Below are positions 30,596 to 40,479 of a DNA stretch of 64,000 nucleotides, in pieces. Under the pieces are notes generated by a model, which was not told the origin of the DNA, made no database searches, and saw only the letters and a program-made list of their open reading frames with translations. Numbering within the stretch: position 1 is the first letter of the stretch; the number at the start of each line of letters is the position of its first letter. Made by a program: the position numbers and the translations under genes. The stretch is from a bacterium (lineage in GTDB: Bacteria; SAR324; XYD2-FULL-50-16): the NCBI GenBank assembly GCA_018829445.1, contig JAHJTV010000061.1, positions 62,001 to 126,000 of the forward strand, in the 5' to 3' direction.

Positions 30596-32563
30596 TTAGT
30601 CTTTGTCAATGTGAAGTAACTGTCGGGTGATTTCTTTGATTTGTTTCAGGTCAATAGGCTTCGCAATGAAGCCATTTAAACCCAATTCGTGACTACGGTT
30701 CTTCCAGAAATCATCCATACCGGCGGTCATTGCGATGATTGGAATTCTGTTCAACCGGTTGAGTTGTTCATATTTTCGAATCTCGACTGTCGCTTCAAAT
30801 CCGTCCATTACCGGCATTCTTATATCCATGAAGATAGCATCAAGACGATCCTCATCTTTCTCAAGGGACTTGATATAAGCTTCAACAGCCTTTTTCCCGT
30901 TTTCCGCTGATTCAATCCTGAATCCCTGTTTGTTAAAAACTGTTTTTGCCAGTTTGATGTTCAACCGATTATCATCAACGATCAAAACCCTATGTTCAAA
31001 AACCGGGTTATCCTCATCGATTTTGTCTGTTCGCTCTTCTTCCTCTTCTTGCGGAGAATCGGGATTAACCAGCGGCAACAAGAGGTAGAAACAGGAACCT
31101 TCTCCCTCTTTGCTGATTACATGGATCGACCCTTTGTGGCGTTCTATCAGCTCCTTTGTTATGGACAATCCCAAACCGGTACTTTTTTCCCCGGATGTAC
31201 CTGGTCGAGAAGCCTTTGAAAATTTATCAAACAGAAAAGGTATCTTATCAGGAGGAATACCGATTCCATCATCAACAACCGAAATTTTTAGAGTTTTCTC
31301 ATTTTCCAATTCAATGATCTGTTTCACAACCCCGTCTTTGTGTGTAAATTTGATTGCATTGGCCAACAGGTTATTAAAAATACGAATAAGGGCATTCCTA
31401 TCTCCCATAACACAGGGATTAAAATCACACCTGTTTTCAATCTCAATGCTGATCTTTTTAGGGGTCGCCATGTGACGAACGGTGATGATTGAAGACTCTA
31501 TCAATTCACTGACAGAAATAACGTTCATCTCCAATTCATGCTGTTCGGACTGGGCTCTTCCCAGATCTAAAATGTCATTTATCAGGCTCAGCAGAAATCC
31601 CCCGGAGTCTTTGATGTGCTTGAGGTATTCCTGATGAGTGTCGTTGAGGGTTTTATCCTGCATCAACAGATCGGTAAAACCTAATACCCCGTTAAGCGGG
31701 GATCGTAAATCATGTGATGTTATGGACAGGATATCATCTTTCAGCTTATTCAACCGCTTCAGTTCATGAACCTGTTCAAACAGTTTTTTGTTTAACAATC
31801 TTGATTCAAGATGAACCCGGATTCGAGATAATAATTCCTCCTTTGCAAAGGGCTTAATTATGTAATCCGATGCCCCCGCTTTAAAGATCTTAAGAATGGA
31901 GCTGGTTTCGGACATGGCACTGAGAAAAATAACCGGTAGCGATTTGTTTCCCAATTCGATTCGGATACGTTTGCACAATTCATCTCCATTCATCTCCGGC
32001 ATCATCAAATCGGTCATGACCAGGTCAATATCCTGCTCCTGATTCTTGAGAATCTCCAATGCTTCCTGCCCGTTGTCGGCAAGTATGGTGTTAATGCCTT
32101 CCCCTTGGAGGATATTATTAAGAATACTACGGGTCAAACCACTATCTTCGGCTACCAAAACAGTCATACCCTGCAAGGTGGTATCCGGATGTAACAGGTT
32201 ATTGACGGCAGCTGCGACTTCACCCCTCAAAAACGGTTTAATGATGAAATCTGTCGCTCCTACCTTAAAGCCCTCTTTTCTTCCCTCAAGCGTATCATTG
32301 GCCGTGACAAAAATGATGGGAATCTCCTTATCTCCCCCATCGATCATCAGCTTCAACTCTGTTCTGATCTTTTGAACAGCCTCAAACCCATTCATTTGGG
32401 GCATGTCAACATCAATTGTGATTAATTGGGGTTTTATCTCTGAAGCTTTCTCAAGAGCTTCAATTCCATTTTTAGCTTCAAAAACCTCAAATCCGGATCT
32501 TTCCAATTCCTTGCGAAGAATCATTCGCATCATCGAACTATCATCAACGACCAGAACTTTCAT
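30596..32563 (-). CDS. soluble hybrid histidine kinase with three receiver domains (REC-REC-HK-REC)
   Basis: 655 residues, no membrane segments. REC1 (about 1-122) has Asp8/Asp9 and acceptor Asp51 (TIDVDMPQMNG). REC2 (about 132-252) has VMTDLMMPEMNG. The HisKA box is SITSHDLRSPLNG. The HATPase has NLLANAIKFTHKDG, VVDDGIGIPP and the G2 box TGLGLSITKEL. The C-terminal REC3 has LIVDDNRLN and AIFMDIRMPVMDG. Inputs must come through phosphorylation of REC1/REC2 or an unseen partner, as there is no sensor domain. The output is a phosphorelay with no Hpt protein in this gene; the CheA Hpt domains or another protein could serve. It is flanked by hom and the TPR gene on the same strand. Confidence 0.93.
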   Translation of the reverse strand: MKVLVVDDSSMMRMILRKELERSGFEVFEAKNGIEALEKASEIKPQLITIDVDMPQMNGFEAVQKIRTELKLMIDGGDKEIPIIFVTANDTLEGRKEGFKVGATDFIIKPFLRGEVAAAVNNLLHPDTTLQGMTVLVAEDSGLTRSILNNILQGEGINTILADNGQEALEILKNQEQDIDLVMTDLMMPEMNGDELCKRIRIELGNKSLPVIFLSAMSETSSILKIFKAGASDYIIKPFAKEELLSRIRVHLESRLLNKKLFEQVHELKRLNKLKDDILSITSHDLRSPLNGVLGFTDLLMQDKTLNDTHQEYLKHIKDSGGFLLSLINDILDLGRAQSEQHELEMNVISVSELIESSIITVRHMATPKKISIEIENRCDFNPCVMGDRNALIRIFNNLLANAIKFTHKDGVVKQIIELENEKTLKISVVDDGIGIPPDKIPFLFDKFSKASRPGTSGEKSTGLGLSITKELIERHKGSIHVISKEGEGSCFYLLLPLVNPDSPQEEEEERTDKIDEDNPVFEHRVLIVDDNRLNIKLAKTVFNKQGFRIESAENGKKAVEAYIKSLEKDEDRLDAIFMDIRMPVMDGFEATVEIRKYEQLNRLNRIPIIAMTAGMDDFWKNRSHELGLNGFIAKPIDLKQIKEITRQLLHIDKD

Positions 32564-32645
32564 AGCGCTCTTCCGATTAATTAATTTGTTTTCTGCTCCC
32601 TAATCGGGGGCATCCCGTCTGGATTGAGTGCCAACCTCAAAAAAC

Positions 32646-33956
32646 TTATGGTTCAACTCTTATCAGTTTAATGGGAAAGGCATTAAAAGGCAAGGTTTCA
32701 AGATCTTTTATAAAACCTTGAATTGCCCTCTCTTCCATTTTTCCGGTAAGAACAGCCAGAACAAAACAAGCGTCGGCCTGCTCTCCATCGAGTTGTTCGA
32801 CTTGCTGAATGTCAAGCTCCTCTTTATAAAAAGCATCTCGAATTGCATTGATGGCTTCCCAGGGTTGTTTTACTAAAAACCTGAGATAATATTCGGACTC
32901 AATCTCATCTATGGGCAGAATGGTCATCTTTTGCAGATTCTCAATCGCCACGGTTAAGGGAAGTACGCGGCAACTATTGCCATTCATCAGGTTGCGGGAG
33001 ATCTCAATCATATCACCCACTACTGCGGAAGCTGTTGGATGGGAACCAGCCCCGGCTCCATAACTCATGGTGTGTCCCACAAAATTCCCAATTACCGAGA
33101 TGGCATTAAAAGGACCGTTGACGGCAGCCAGCATGCTGTCTGATTTTACCAGTGACGGGTGCACTCGTCCCTCAAATCCTTTCACTCCCTGTTTAGCCTT
33201 TCCCAGCAACTTGATTTGATACCCGAGTTTATCCGCCAATTCAATATCGATGGGTTTTATCCCGGTGATTCCTTCAATATGCACCTGATTAAAATCAAAC
33301 AAACCGTTAAACGCCAGATCCATAAGAATGATCACCTTATGCGCCGTGTCAATCCCTTCAATGTCAAAAGTCGGATCTGCTTCCGCAAACCCTTTCTCCT
33401 GGGCACTTTTTAAAGCAGTGGAAAAATCGGCTTTTCCCTTGGTCATTGATGACAGAATATAGTTTGCAGTCCCGTTGATGATACCGGAGAAACCTTCGAT
33501 CCTGTCACCGGAAAATCCCTCCTTGATTGACCTGATTATGGGGATACCTCCCCCGACACTTGCCTCAAAACCGAAGAGACCCTCTGATTGATATGCTGCT
33601 TTAAATATCTCCTCCGAGTGTTTGGCCAAAAGAGCTTTGTTGGCAGTCACAACGGACTTCCCTTTGGCAAAGGCTTCCAGAATAATCTTTTTGGCAATCC
33701 CGTCACCCCCGATTAACTCCACAACAATGTCGATCTCCGGATCATTGATAACATCGCTTACGGAATCAGTTACCTTAATATTGGAAAAATCGACATCCAG
33801 ATGATCATATGGATCAATGGTGGCAGCCCGGGTTACCTGGATTCTAAACCCGGTTCTTTTTTCAATAATGTCAGAGTTTTTTTGTAAAAGTTCAGCAGTT
33901 CCGGCTCCGACTGTTCCCAATCCGCAAAGACCCACATTTATCTGTTTTTTCATCAT
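32646..33956 (-). CDS. hom: homoserine dehydrogenase
   Basis: 436 residues. NAD(P)-dependent reduction of aspartate semialdehyde to homoserine, in the threonine/methionine branch. The Rossmann start is NVGLCGLGTVGAGT; the substrate region has TANKALLAKH, GGIPIIRSIKEG and the family hallmark GFAEADPTFDIEG with catalytic Lys/Asp residues. The C-terminal ACT domain (about 350-430) is expected to bind threonine for feedback control. Two adjacent ATGs (33956, 33953) are possible starts; AGGAA lies just upstream. It is downstream of the glnD-like gene across a repeat element. Confidence 0.96.
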   Translation of the reverse strand: MMKKQINVGLCGLGTVGAGTAELLQKNSDIIEKRTGFRIQVTRAATIDPYDHLDVDFSNIKVTDSVSDVINDPEIDIVVELIGGDGIAKKIILEAFAKGKSVVTANKALLAKHSEEIFKAAYQSEGLFGFEASVGGGIPIIRSIKEGFSGDRIEGFSGIINGTANYILSSMTKGKADFSTALKSAQEKGFAEADPTFDIEGIDTAHKVIILMDLAFNGLFDFNQVHIEGITGIKPIDIELADKLGYQIKLLGKAKQGVKGFEGRVHPSLVKSDSMLAAVNGPFNAISVIGNFVGHTMSYGAGAGSHPTASAVVGDMIEISRNLMNGNSCRVLPLTVAIENLQKMTILPIDEIESEYYLRFLVKQPWEAINAIRDAFYKEELDIQQVEQLDGEQADACFVLAVLTGKMEERAIQGFIKDLETLPFNAFPIKLIRVEP

Positions 33957-34003
33957 TTCCTTTATTAAGTTTGTTCTTGTTAACTTGAGAGTTCAGGTTT
34001 CTC

Positions 34004-34075
34004 TGTCATGCCGACTTTGATTCGGCATCCAGCGCTTAAAATAATTATGGATTCCGTGTCAAGCACGGAATGACA
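34004..34075. repeat. complete CTGTCAT-type repeat with two hairpins
   Basis: The ends TGTCAT (34004-34009) and ATGACA (34070-34075) are inverted. Inside are two stem-loops, TGCCGA/TCGGCA and TTCCGTG/CACGGAA. It lies between hom and the glnD-like gene. Similar ends bracket copies B and D of the other repeat. Confidence 0.75.
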
Positions 34076-34184
34076 ACCTCTCAGCTTTTTATGGTCTTTA
34101 ATTTCAATAAATTAGACCAGCGCTCAAAACTGTTCAGTTGCTAAATTGATACCAAAATTTCCTCATATAATGATCGATGACAAT

Positions 34185-37100
34185 CTAGGTTATTGTTATT
34201 TCTGCATTTATGTATTTTAGCAGAACTCGTTTGAATTCATTATTTTTAATGATTTTCCTATCACTTTCAGGAAGATAAAAATAATCAATAATTTGATTGC
34301 CAATCGTTGTTACGGTGATCTGCTCGGGGAATACTCCAAAGGCTTCGAATGTCCTCAAAATTTTATAATATACAAATGGCGCATCAAACAATGAGATTTT
34401 AACAGCAACATATCTTTCAGGTACTCGTTTAAACTGCTCTTTATTGACCTCTTTAATCAAATACCCTTTTTCTTGTTCAAGAAAATGTTGAAGTTGCACT
34501 TTCGAGAGCTTTTTTCTCACCGATACCGGTTGAGGATTAAGGGGGGGAATAATCAGGTTATCGATAACATTGGCCAGTTCGATATTGGTTTTTCTATCAG
34601 CTTTGCTCCTGGAAGAGATGCGGAAGAAACCAACAAATCCCTCTTGACCATTTGCATACTGAATCTTGTTGATCTTGCCATTCTCAATGTTCAAGCCCTG
34701 CCAGCTTAACGCGTATGCCAGCTTCGCCTGTACCAGTTTTTCGTCGATAAAATGGAACAGAATGCTGTCATACTCCCCTTGATCGCCCTTGACGTATGAT
34801 AAACAAATTTTCTGATTCAGGTTTTGCTCAAACTCCTGGAGCTGTGTGGTCAGGGTTTCAACTCTGGAACTCAAAAGGTAACGATTGGGAATGGAAGTGA
34901 AGAACCAGTTCCATGATCTGCTAAGCGGCGCCACGATTGAAAAGATATTTCCTTCGGATATTATCTCCTGGATGATCTGGATAAACCTGAATCGATGTTT
35001 CTCCAATGAAGGGGCATCCAGTTCAGCCAGTTTTAAGAATGCCAGTGAGTTTTCCAGTTCCTCACGTCGTTTTTCCAATGATTTCAACTCGTTGGGAGAC
35101 ATTGTGCTCAAGGGTGATATTATCACATCTTCCAAACTTTTATTGCAGCACTGTCTCAACAGCAGTTCCAGCAGTACCGATGTCCGGATCTCCTTCACTT
35201 TTCGGTTGAGGTAGTTGTTGACAATCTCTGTCATTGATTGCGGGAGTTTTTCCCGTTTGAACTCACCCAATATGCTCATGGTTTTTTCGAAAAAGCTCTC
35301 CAGATGAGCTGCTTTTTGCTCCATCTCCGAGTTCACACTTTTGAAATCACTTAAGTTTATAAGATATAGCAGCAACACTTTACCAGGATCTCTTTGAGCC
35401 AGTTCAAAAAATTTCAGGATTCCCAGATCCAGGTATGTTGAAAGCTGACTGAACCTCACAATTGATTGATGATTTTCAACCAGCAATCTTGTCAGATCCA
35501 GCAACTCGTCGTTTTCGTCCCACCCGATTCGAACCAGCATCTCCGATGAGAGAATGGGGCCCAGCTTCTCATGGTTGCGATAAGGGTTTATTTTCCCAAT
35601 GTCATGGAAAAAGGTTGACCATTTCAGCGCAAAAATATCCTTTTCACTAATAAATCGCCAAAGTTCAGGTTCCTCTTTCTGTGACGATTCAATTTCCAAT
35701 TCTACCTGTTTCAATGCTTTCAAAGAATGAAGACAGAGAGGGAACTCATGGACATCCAAATTTCTCAATAGATATCGCATCTGGTTTACCTCGGGTATAA
35801 ACAATCCCAATAAGGTTTTCAACAATCCCTCTCTGCTTAAGGGCGCTGCGATATCCATCATCTGCTCAATGGCACTGGAAGCATTTTCCGAGGTAAAAAG
35901 ATCAAAAACAAACCTCTTAACATTTAGGGTATCAAAATCCCGAGGCTGACTATATAAGTGAGTTACCAGTGACGAGAACCCATTAATCAGGCTTTGGCTG
36001 AGTTTATTACCTGTTCTGCTGATATAAAGAAACAGATCAAAGAGGTTTTTAAAATCAGCGAATAGATCCTTTAAAACTTCATGCTGTAAATCCTCATCAG
36101 ATTTTCTCCTCTGTTCGGATTGTGTTTTCAGATTCCAGGCGGTTTTAGGCTTTTCGTCCAACATCTGAAACCGTACAATCCGATTTGATCCCAAATGTTT
36201 ATATAAAATAAACCCGGGCAAGATTTCTGCTATGGTGCGATTCAACATCCTACTCACAATGGAGTCGGCATTGGAAGATACGATCCCAATGGAATATAGA
36301 CGAAAGCGATCAAGATAATCAACCGTAATAAATCTCTGCTTTAATTTGAGGTATGCCAAAACAGCCGTATCGTTTAGAAAATCCTTGACAACGACCTTTC
36401 CTTCCAAATCGTGCTCAATGGAAGTTTTATGCAGGCTCTCTCTGAAGTAATCATAAAGCCCGATAAAGTTTCTCAAATCGATGTAAAACTCCAAAGCCAG
36501 AACCAGATTTTGCCTATCAATTTCGGAGATCCAACCTCTTTTTTTTAACATCTCCAAAAGGTCAATGGAATTGCCGTTCTCCTGATTCTCGATAATCAAA
36601 ACCATCCAAAGGACATACTGGAGATGACGTACCCCTCCAAATCCTTCTTTTATATAAAATATCTCATTCCCTGCTTGTGACAACTCATCCATCTGTCTCT
36701 TTAAAAAACGTATCATTTTCTGACGGGGACAGACATTTGAGAACTCTTTTTTTATGGAGATAAGAAGAGAAGCATTACCCAGGATGACTCGTCCTTCCAG
36801 AATCGAGGGAATTGTGTGCATCATGTCGGTGCGACTGAACCTGGAAAGATCCTCTCCAAGTTCAAAATATTGAGATGCCAGATCGAGAGGGATTCCCTGG
36901 AATAGTTCTTCCATGCGTTTGATTAACTCTTGGATAGTCAGGATTTCAAGGTTTGTAGCCGATTTAACGTCCAGACAGTATGCCAGATCAACATCCGATG
37001 AAAAGGATAATTCTGTGCGCCCATACCCCCCTCTGGCGAACACTAGCAGATGATCCAGCAGGTCGGTTTCATCACTTCCCTCTTTTATATCAAGCGGGAC

Positions 37101-37598
37101 AATTGAACTTAAGACCGCATACTCTTGTTGAATATCCTGTATCTCTTTTTCCAGACTCTTCAGCAAGTTGAAGTAATAGGACCTCTCGGCGGGTTCCATC
37201 CGTACAGAAGGGTCATGATCAGCACTCAGGATCGACTCAAGTTCATCTTTTTTCTCAATTTTTTGAGGCAGTACTTTTTCCAGGTAAGGAACTTTTTGAT
37301 TAACTGATTTTGACACCTCTCGCATCAGATCCATCTCTTCCTTCAAGACAAACCACCAGGTAAACCTGATCCATTGATCCATCCAGTCCGAATGAATAGC
37401 AGCTGTTTCAACGGCATCCCGTTTTGATAAAACAATCGGCGCCATTTGGGACTTAAAAGCTTTATACTGATTTTTAAAAAAATCAGTATAGTCTTGTTTT
37501 CGTTGAGACAGTGTAAAGTCTCCTCCTTGGTACCTATTGTTGAAAAGATCTATTAAGGATTGGCAACCATTGTCTTCAATCTTTCTCGATGAATTCAT
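34185..37598 (-). CDS. glnD: GlnD-like protein (nucleotidyltransferase/HD/ACT), unusually long
   Basis: 1137 residues versus about 850-950 for typical GlnD. The order is: N-terminal helical extension (about 1-180, no known domain); nucleotidyltransferase motif GGYGRTEL at 190-197 with Asp202 and Asp204; the GlnD hallmark KEGFGGVRHLQ near 320; the region HEFPLCLHSLKAL; HD domain with FFHDIGKI (His665-Asp666) and a later ENHQS; then two ACT-like regions at the end (SLFDAPFVYYKILRTFEAFG). GlnD uridylylates and deuridylylates PII proteins in response to glutamine. All key catalytic residues appear present. No glnB or amtB is adjacent, so the substrate is unproven. The upstream region separates it from divergent purQ. 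Confidence 0.75.
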   Translation of the reverse strand: MNSSRKIEDNGCQSLIDLFNNRYQGGDFTLSQRKQDYTDFFKNQYKAFKSQMAPIVLSKRDAVETAAIHSDWMDQWIRFTWWFVLKEEMDLMREVSKSVNQKVPYLEKVLPQKIEKKDELESILSADHDPSVRMEPAERSYYFNLLKSLEKEIQDIQQEYAVLSSIVPLDIKEGSDETDLLDHLLVFARGGYGRTELSFSSDVDLAYCLDVKSATNLEILTIQELIKRMEELFQGIPLDLASQYFELGEDLSRFSRTDMMHTIPSILEGRVILGNASLLISIKKEFSNVCPRQKMIRFLKRQMDELSQAGNEIFYIKEGFGGVRHLQYVLWMVLIIENQENGNSIDLLEMLKKRGWISEIDRQNLVLALEFYIDLRNFIGLYDYFRESLHKTSIEHDLEGKVVVKDFLNDTAVLAYLKLKQRFITVDYLDRFRLYSIGIVSSNADSIVSRMLNRTIAEILPGFILYKHLGSNRIVRFQMLDEKPKTAWNLKTQSEQRRKSDEDLQHEVLKDLFADFKNLFDLFLYISRTGNKLSQSLINGFSSLVTHLYSQPRDFDTLNVKRFVFDLFTSENASSAIEQMMDIAAPLSREGLLKTLLGLFIPEVNQMRYLLRNLDVHEFPLCLHSLKALKQVELEIESSQKEEPELWRFISEKDIFALKWSTFFHDIGKINPYRNHEKLGPILSSEMLVRIGWDENDELLDLTRLLVENHQSIVRFSQLSTYLDLGILKFFELAQRDPGKVLLLYLINLSDFKSVNSEMEQKAAHLESFFEKTMSILGEFKREKLPQSMTEIVNNYLNRKVKEIRTSVLLELLLRQCCNKSLEDVIISPLSTMSPNELKSLEKRREELENSLAFLKLAELDAPSLEKHRFRFIQIIQEIISEGNIFSIVAPLSRSWNWFFTSIPNRYLLSSRVETLTTQLQEFEQNLNQKICLSYVKGDQGEYDSILFHFIDEKLVQAKLAYALSWQGLNIENGKINKIQYANGQEGFVGFFRISSRSKADRKTNIELANVIDNLIIPPLNPQPVSVRKKLSKVQLQHFLEQEKGYLIKEVNKEQFKRVPERYVAVKISLFDAPFVYYKILRTFEAFGVFPEQITVTTIGNQIIDYFYLPESDRKIIKNNEFKRVLLKYINAEITIT

Positions 37599-37981
37599 AA
37601 AATTTTTGTGTGAGTAAATTTTTGGACTAAAAAGTTACTATCTTTTTAATAAATATCAATTCCCATGTTAACCGAATAACGATAGTCTTTTATAAAGGAA
37701 ATAAAAATATTAGAGTAGCATAATTCGGTAATTCTGACGAGCGCGGCCTGCAAAACCGAGATTTTGCTGTCAGATGAATCGAATTGAAAGCATTTATATA
37801 ATGCTGTATTTAAGAAGTAGATTGTTCCGTTTTCACTTTGTCCTATTCAAAGGTTTAACCTGCAGCCTATTCACCTAACCCAGATAAACTGGATTAGTAC
37901 CTTATCCATTATATCCTTCTAAAAAACGTAGAAAATAATGGATAAGGTACTAATTGGTTACACTTGCTTTTAGATTAAATA
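37599..37981. other. divergent intergenic region, glnD-like / purQ
   Basis: 383 bases with no gene supported. The leftward gene's promoter is not evident. The purQ side carries a 20-bp-stem hairpin described separately. Confidence 0.5.
37893..37954 (+). promoter_or_regulatory. long perfect inverted repeat in the purQ leader
   Basis: ATTAGTACCTTATCCATTAT (37893-37912) is exactly complementary to ATAATGGATAAGGTACTAAT (37935-37954), separated by 22 bases and ending 27 bases before the purQ ATG. There is no T-run, so it is not an ordinary terminator. It could be an operator pair, an attenuator-like structure or a repeat element. Confidence 0.75.
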
Positions 37982-38794
37982 ATGAAGAATAAAAAAACCC
38001 TGATTTTATCCGGTATGGGATTAAACTGTGAACATGAAACGGCGTACGCCTGTGAAAAATCCGGAGCAACCGCCGTTGAAATCCTGCACACGCTTCGTTT
38101 TTTAAATGGCACGATTAATTTGGGTGATTACGACTTTATTATTTTTATTGGCGGTTTTTTGGATGGTGATTATCTGGGATCTGCTCGCGTTGGCGTCAAC
38201 AGATTTAAATACGGATCTTCGGAAAACTTTGATCTTAAGGAGCAACTCAAGGACTTTTCCAGAAGCGGACGACTTTTACTGGGAATCTGCAACGGATTTC
38301 AGCTTTTGGTAAAGCTTGGTTTCTTACCAGATGAAAAGCAGGCGTTCGAAAATCAGACTATTTCTCTAACCCAGAATCAGAAAGGGATATTTGAGAATCG
38401 CTGGGTAAACCTGAGAGTAAACCCACAAAATAACAATGTTTTTACCCGGGGAATTGAACAGATCTATCTCCCGGTCAGACATGGTGAAGGTAGAATTGTT
38501 GTCACAGACGAGAAAACACAATCCGATCTTGTTTCCAATAACCAGATCGCCATGTTTTATGCAGACCGGGAGGGAAAAACAACCGGTGACTATCCGCATA
38601 ATCCGAATGGTTCCTGGAACAATATTGCAGCCATCTCCAATGAAGCCGGAAACATACTGGGTATGATGCCGCATCCGGAAGCTTATAATCATTACACAAA
38701 TCATCCCCACTGGACTCGTCTTCAATTTGCGGAGGAAAATGGAGAGGGATTAAAATTGTTTAAGAATGCCTACCAACATTTAAACCAACAATAA
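37982..38794 (+). CDS. purQ: phosphoribosylformylglycinamidine synthase, glutaminase subunit
   Basis: 270 residues, class I glutamine amidotransferase of purine step four. The nucleophile lies in LLGICNGFQLL and the catalytic His/Glu in MMPHPEAYN. FIGGFLDGDYLGSARV is the PurQ-type N-terminal loop, and RHGEGRIVV is also family-typical. PurQ is usually about 225-260 residues, so it is slightly long. The purL partner is not in the window. A cysteine desulfurase gene begins 4 bases after its stop, so the two are co-transcribed. Confidence 0.9.
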   Translation: MKNKKTLILSGMGLNCEHETAYACEKSGATAVEILHTLRFLNGTINLGDYDFIIFIGGFLDGDYLGSARVGVNRFKYGSSENFDLKEQLKDFSRSGRLLLGICNGFQLLVKLGFLPDEKQAFENQTISLTQNQKGIFENRWVNLRVNPQNNNVFTRGIEQIYLPVRHGEGRIVVTDEKTQSDLVSNNQIAMFYADREGKTTGDYPHNPNGSWNNIAAISNEAGNILGMMPHPEAYNHYTNHPHWTRLQFAEENGEGLKLFKNAYQHLNQQ

Positions 38795-38798
38795 TCCC

Positions 38799-39953
38799 AT
38801 GATATACCTTGACAATGCCGCCACAACCCGTCCGTATCCTGCGATTCTCAAGGATCTCGATAGAATCCAGGCAGACTGCTATGGAAATCCTTCAAGTCTC
38901 CATCCACCGGGGATAGAAGCCGCAAAAGTTATTGAAGATTCCCGTAAGTCACTTTCAAATATATTTGACGTGCCTCTTGCCGGTATAGTTTTTTGTGGAA
39001 GTGGAACAGAAAGTGACAATCTGGCCATTAAAGGAGTATTTGACACCAAAAAGTCCGGACAGAAACAGATTATCACAACCAGAATCGAACACGCCGCCGT
39101 TCTAAAATCCTGTGAATGGCTGGAAAAGAACCACAATATATCCGTTGATTATGTCAGAATAGATCCAACTATCGGGCAAGTAGATCTGGAACACCTGGAC
39201 CGGCTTATTTCCGATAATACCCACCTGGTTTCGATTCAGCACGCAAATAGTGAAACCGGCGTTGTTCAGGATCTGGCGTCCATTTCAAAAACGATCAGAT
39301 CCAAAAATCCCACGATTATTTTTCATTCTGACGGAGTTCAGGCATTCTCAAGAATTCCCGTCGATTTAAAATCACTGGGAGTTGATCTCTATTCAATCAG
39401 TGCTCACAAGTTTCATGGAATCAAAGGTGCGGGAGCGTTGATCATGGCACGTAACCTCCCCCTTCTGCCCCTAATCCACGGGGGAGGACAGGAACAAGGA
39501 TTACGTTCAGGCACTGAAAATGTGGCCGCCATTTCAGGCATGGGGAAAGCTGCGGAAATAGCCCACAGGGATCTGGAGAAAAACCACGGATTGATCACAG
39601 CTTTCGCGGATCGATTTAAAACCACTTTGAGCAAGGAAATTCCGGAAACTATAATCTTCACAGCCCCCAACACATTGCCTCATATTGTTAGTCTGTCGAT
39701 TCCCGGGCTCCTTGGTGAAGTCCTTTTGCACCATTTAGCAAAAAACAATATCTTTGTCAGCACTGGCAGCGCATGTAATTCGACATCGAAGAAACTGTCT
39801 TCTGTCTTAAAGGAGCATGGTTATAAAAAAGAGAGGATCATGCAAACGATCAGAATCTCTTTTGCAGCTAGCGAGATTCCAAAAGATCAGGAAAAGTTTA
39901 TTGATAAATTTGTGAAAATTGTGAATGAACTTAAAACTGTGATGGGGAGTTAA
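38799..39953 (+). CDS. cysteine desulfurase (IscS/NifS type)
   Basis: A 384-residue PLP enzyme that takes sulfur from cysteine for Fe-S clusters, thiamine or tRNA thiolation. The family start is MIYLDNAATTRP; the PLP lysine lies in ISAHKFHGIKGAG; the substrate-binding GTENVAAI and the catalytic Cys loop STGSACNS are present. It is group I by sequence pattern. No iscU, iscA or hscBA is adjacent, so it is not in a canonical isc operon; pairing with purQ hints at a tRNA-modification or general role, but that is inference. The cheX stop is 9 bases away tail to tail. Confidence 0.93.
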   Translation: MIYLDNAATTRPYPAILKDLDRIQADCYGNPSSLHPPGIEAAKVIEDSRKSLSNIFDVPLAGIVFCGSGTESDNLAIKGVFDTKKSGQKQIITTRIEHAAVLKSCEWLEKNHNISVDYVRIDPTIGQVDLEHLDRLISDNTHLVSIQHANSETGVVQDLASISKTIRSKNPTIIFHSDGVQAFSRIPVDLKSLGVDLYSISAHKFHGIKGAGALIMARNLPLLPLIHGGGQEQGLRSGTENVAAISGMGKAAEIAHRDLEKNHGLITAFADRFKTTLSKEIPETIIFTAPNTLPHIVSLSIPGLLGEVLLHHLAKNNIFVSTGSACNSTSKKLSSVLKEHGYKKERIMQTIRISFAASEIPKDQEKFIDKFVKIVNELKTVMGS

Positions 39954-39962
39954 TGCTCATGA

Positions 39963-40439
39963 TCAGGGTTGCTCCATTTGATTGGAACTTTCCTGAAAAC
40001 CGTCGCCGAAGAGAATAATCCAAAACGGAGTACCTTCGGCATCAAATTCGATGCTTAAAGAGGAGGCTTCCGTCTGCACGAAAACGTCGGGTCCAATCAG
40101 AGGCAAGCCCAGTTCAAAAATCTGATCCTCTGGTACCAAATCAGCCATCAACCTGCCAGAGATGATATTGATAATCTCCCCTAAAACATCTTTCATCAAC
40201 TCTTCTGTAATCTCGTCTTCCGACAGATTATACATATTCCTGGTGAATTGAACCGCCAAATCCATAGGCAGAACCAGTCTCATCTCACCAGGAAAGGGTT
40301 TGTTTATGAGGATTTCGATACGTAACCTTACCAAATGTTCATTATAGGGAGTTGTTTTTTCCGATTTTACAACCTCCATGAATGCCATATTCTCTATTGT
40401 CTCTAGGGTTGCATCTGTTAACAAATCTAAAAGCTTCAT
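39963..40439 (-). CDS. cheX: CheX-family CheY-P phosphatase
   Basis: 158 residues. The CheX active-site pair appears as Glu88 and Asn91 in GEIINIISG, the E-x-x-N that positions water for attack on CheY-P. The rest shows the alternating strand/helix pattern of the CheC/CheX fold (ERIEILINKPFPGEMRLVLP-like strands). It terminates CheY signalling in systems without CheZ, as here. It is the last gene of the cheD-cheY-cheX segment, 40 bases after cheY. Confidence 0.85.
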   Translation of the reverse strand: MKLLDLLTDATLETIENMAFMEVVKSEKTTPYNEHLVRLRIEILINKPFPGEMRLVLPMDLAVQFTRNMYNLSEDEITEELMKDVLGEIINIISGRLMADLVPEDQIFELGLPLIGPDVFVQTEASSLSIEFDAEGTPFWIILFGDGFQESSNQMEQP

Positions 40440-40479
40440 CCTGGTTCCCCGGGTTATTCCTACTATTCTTGTTGTCTAA

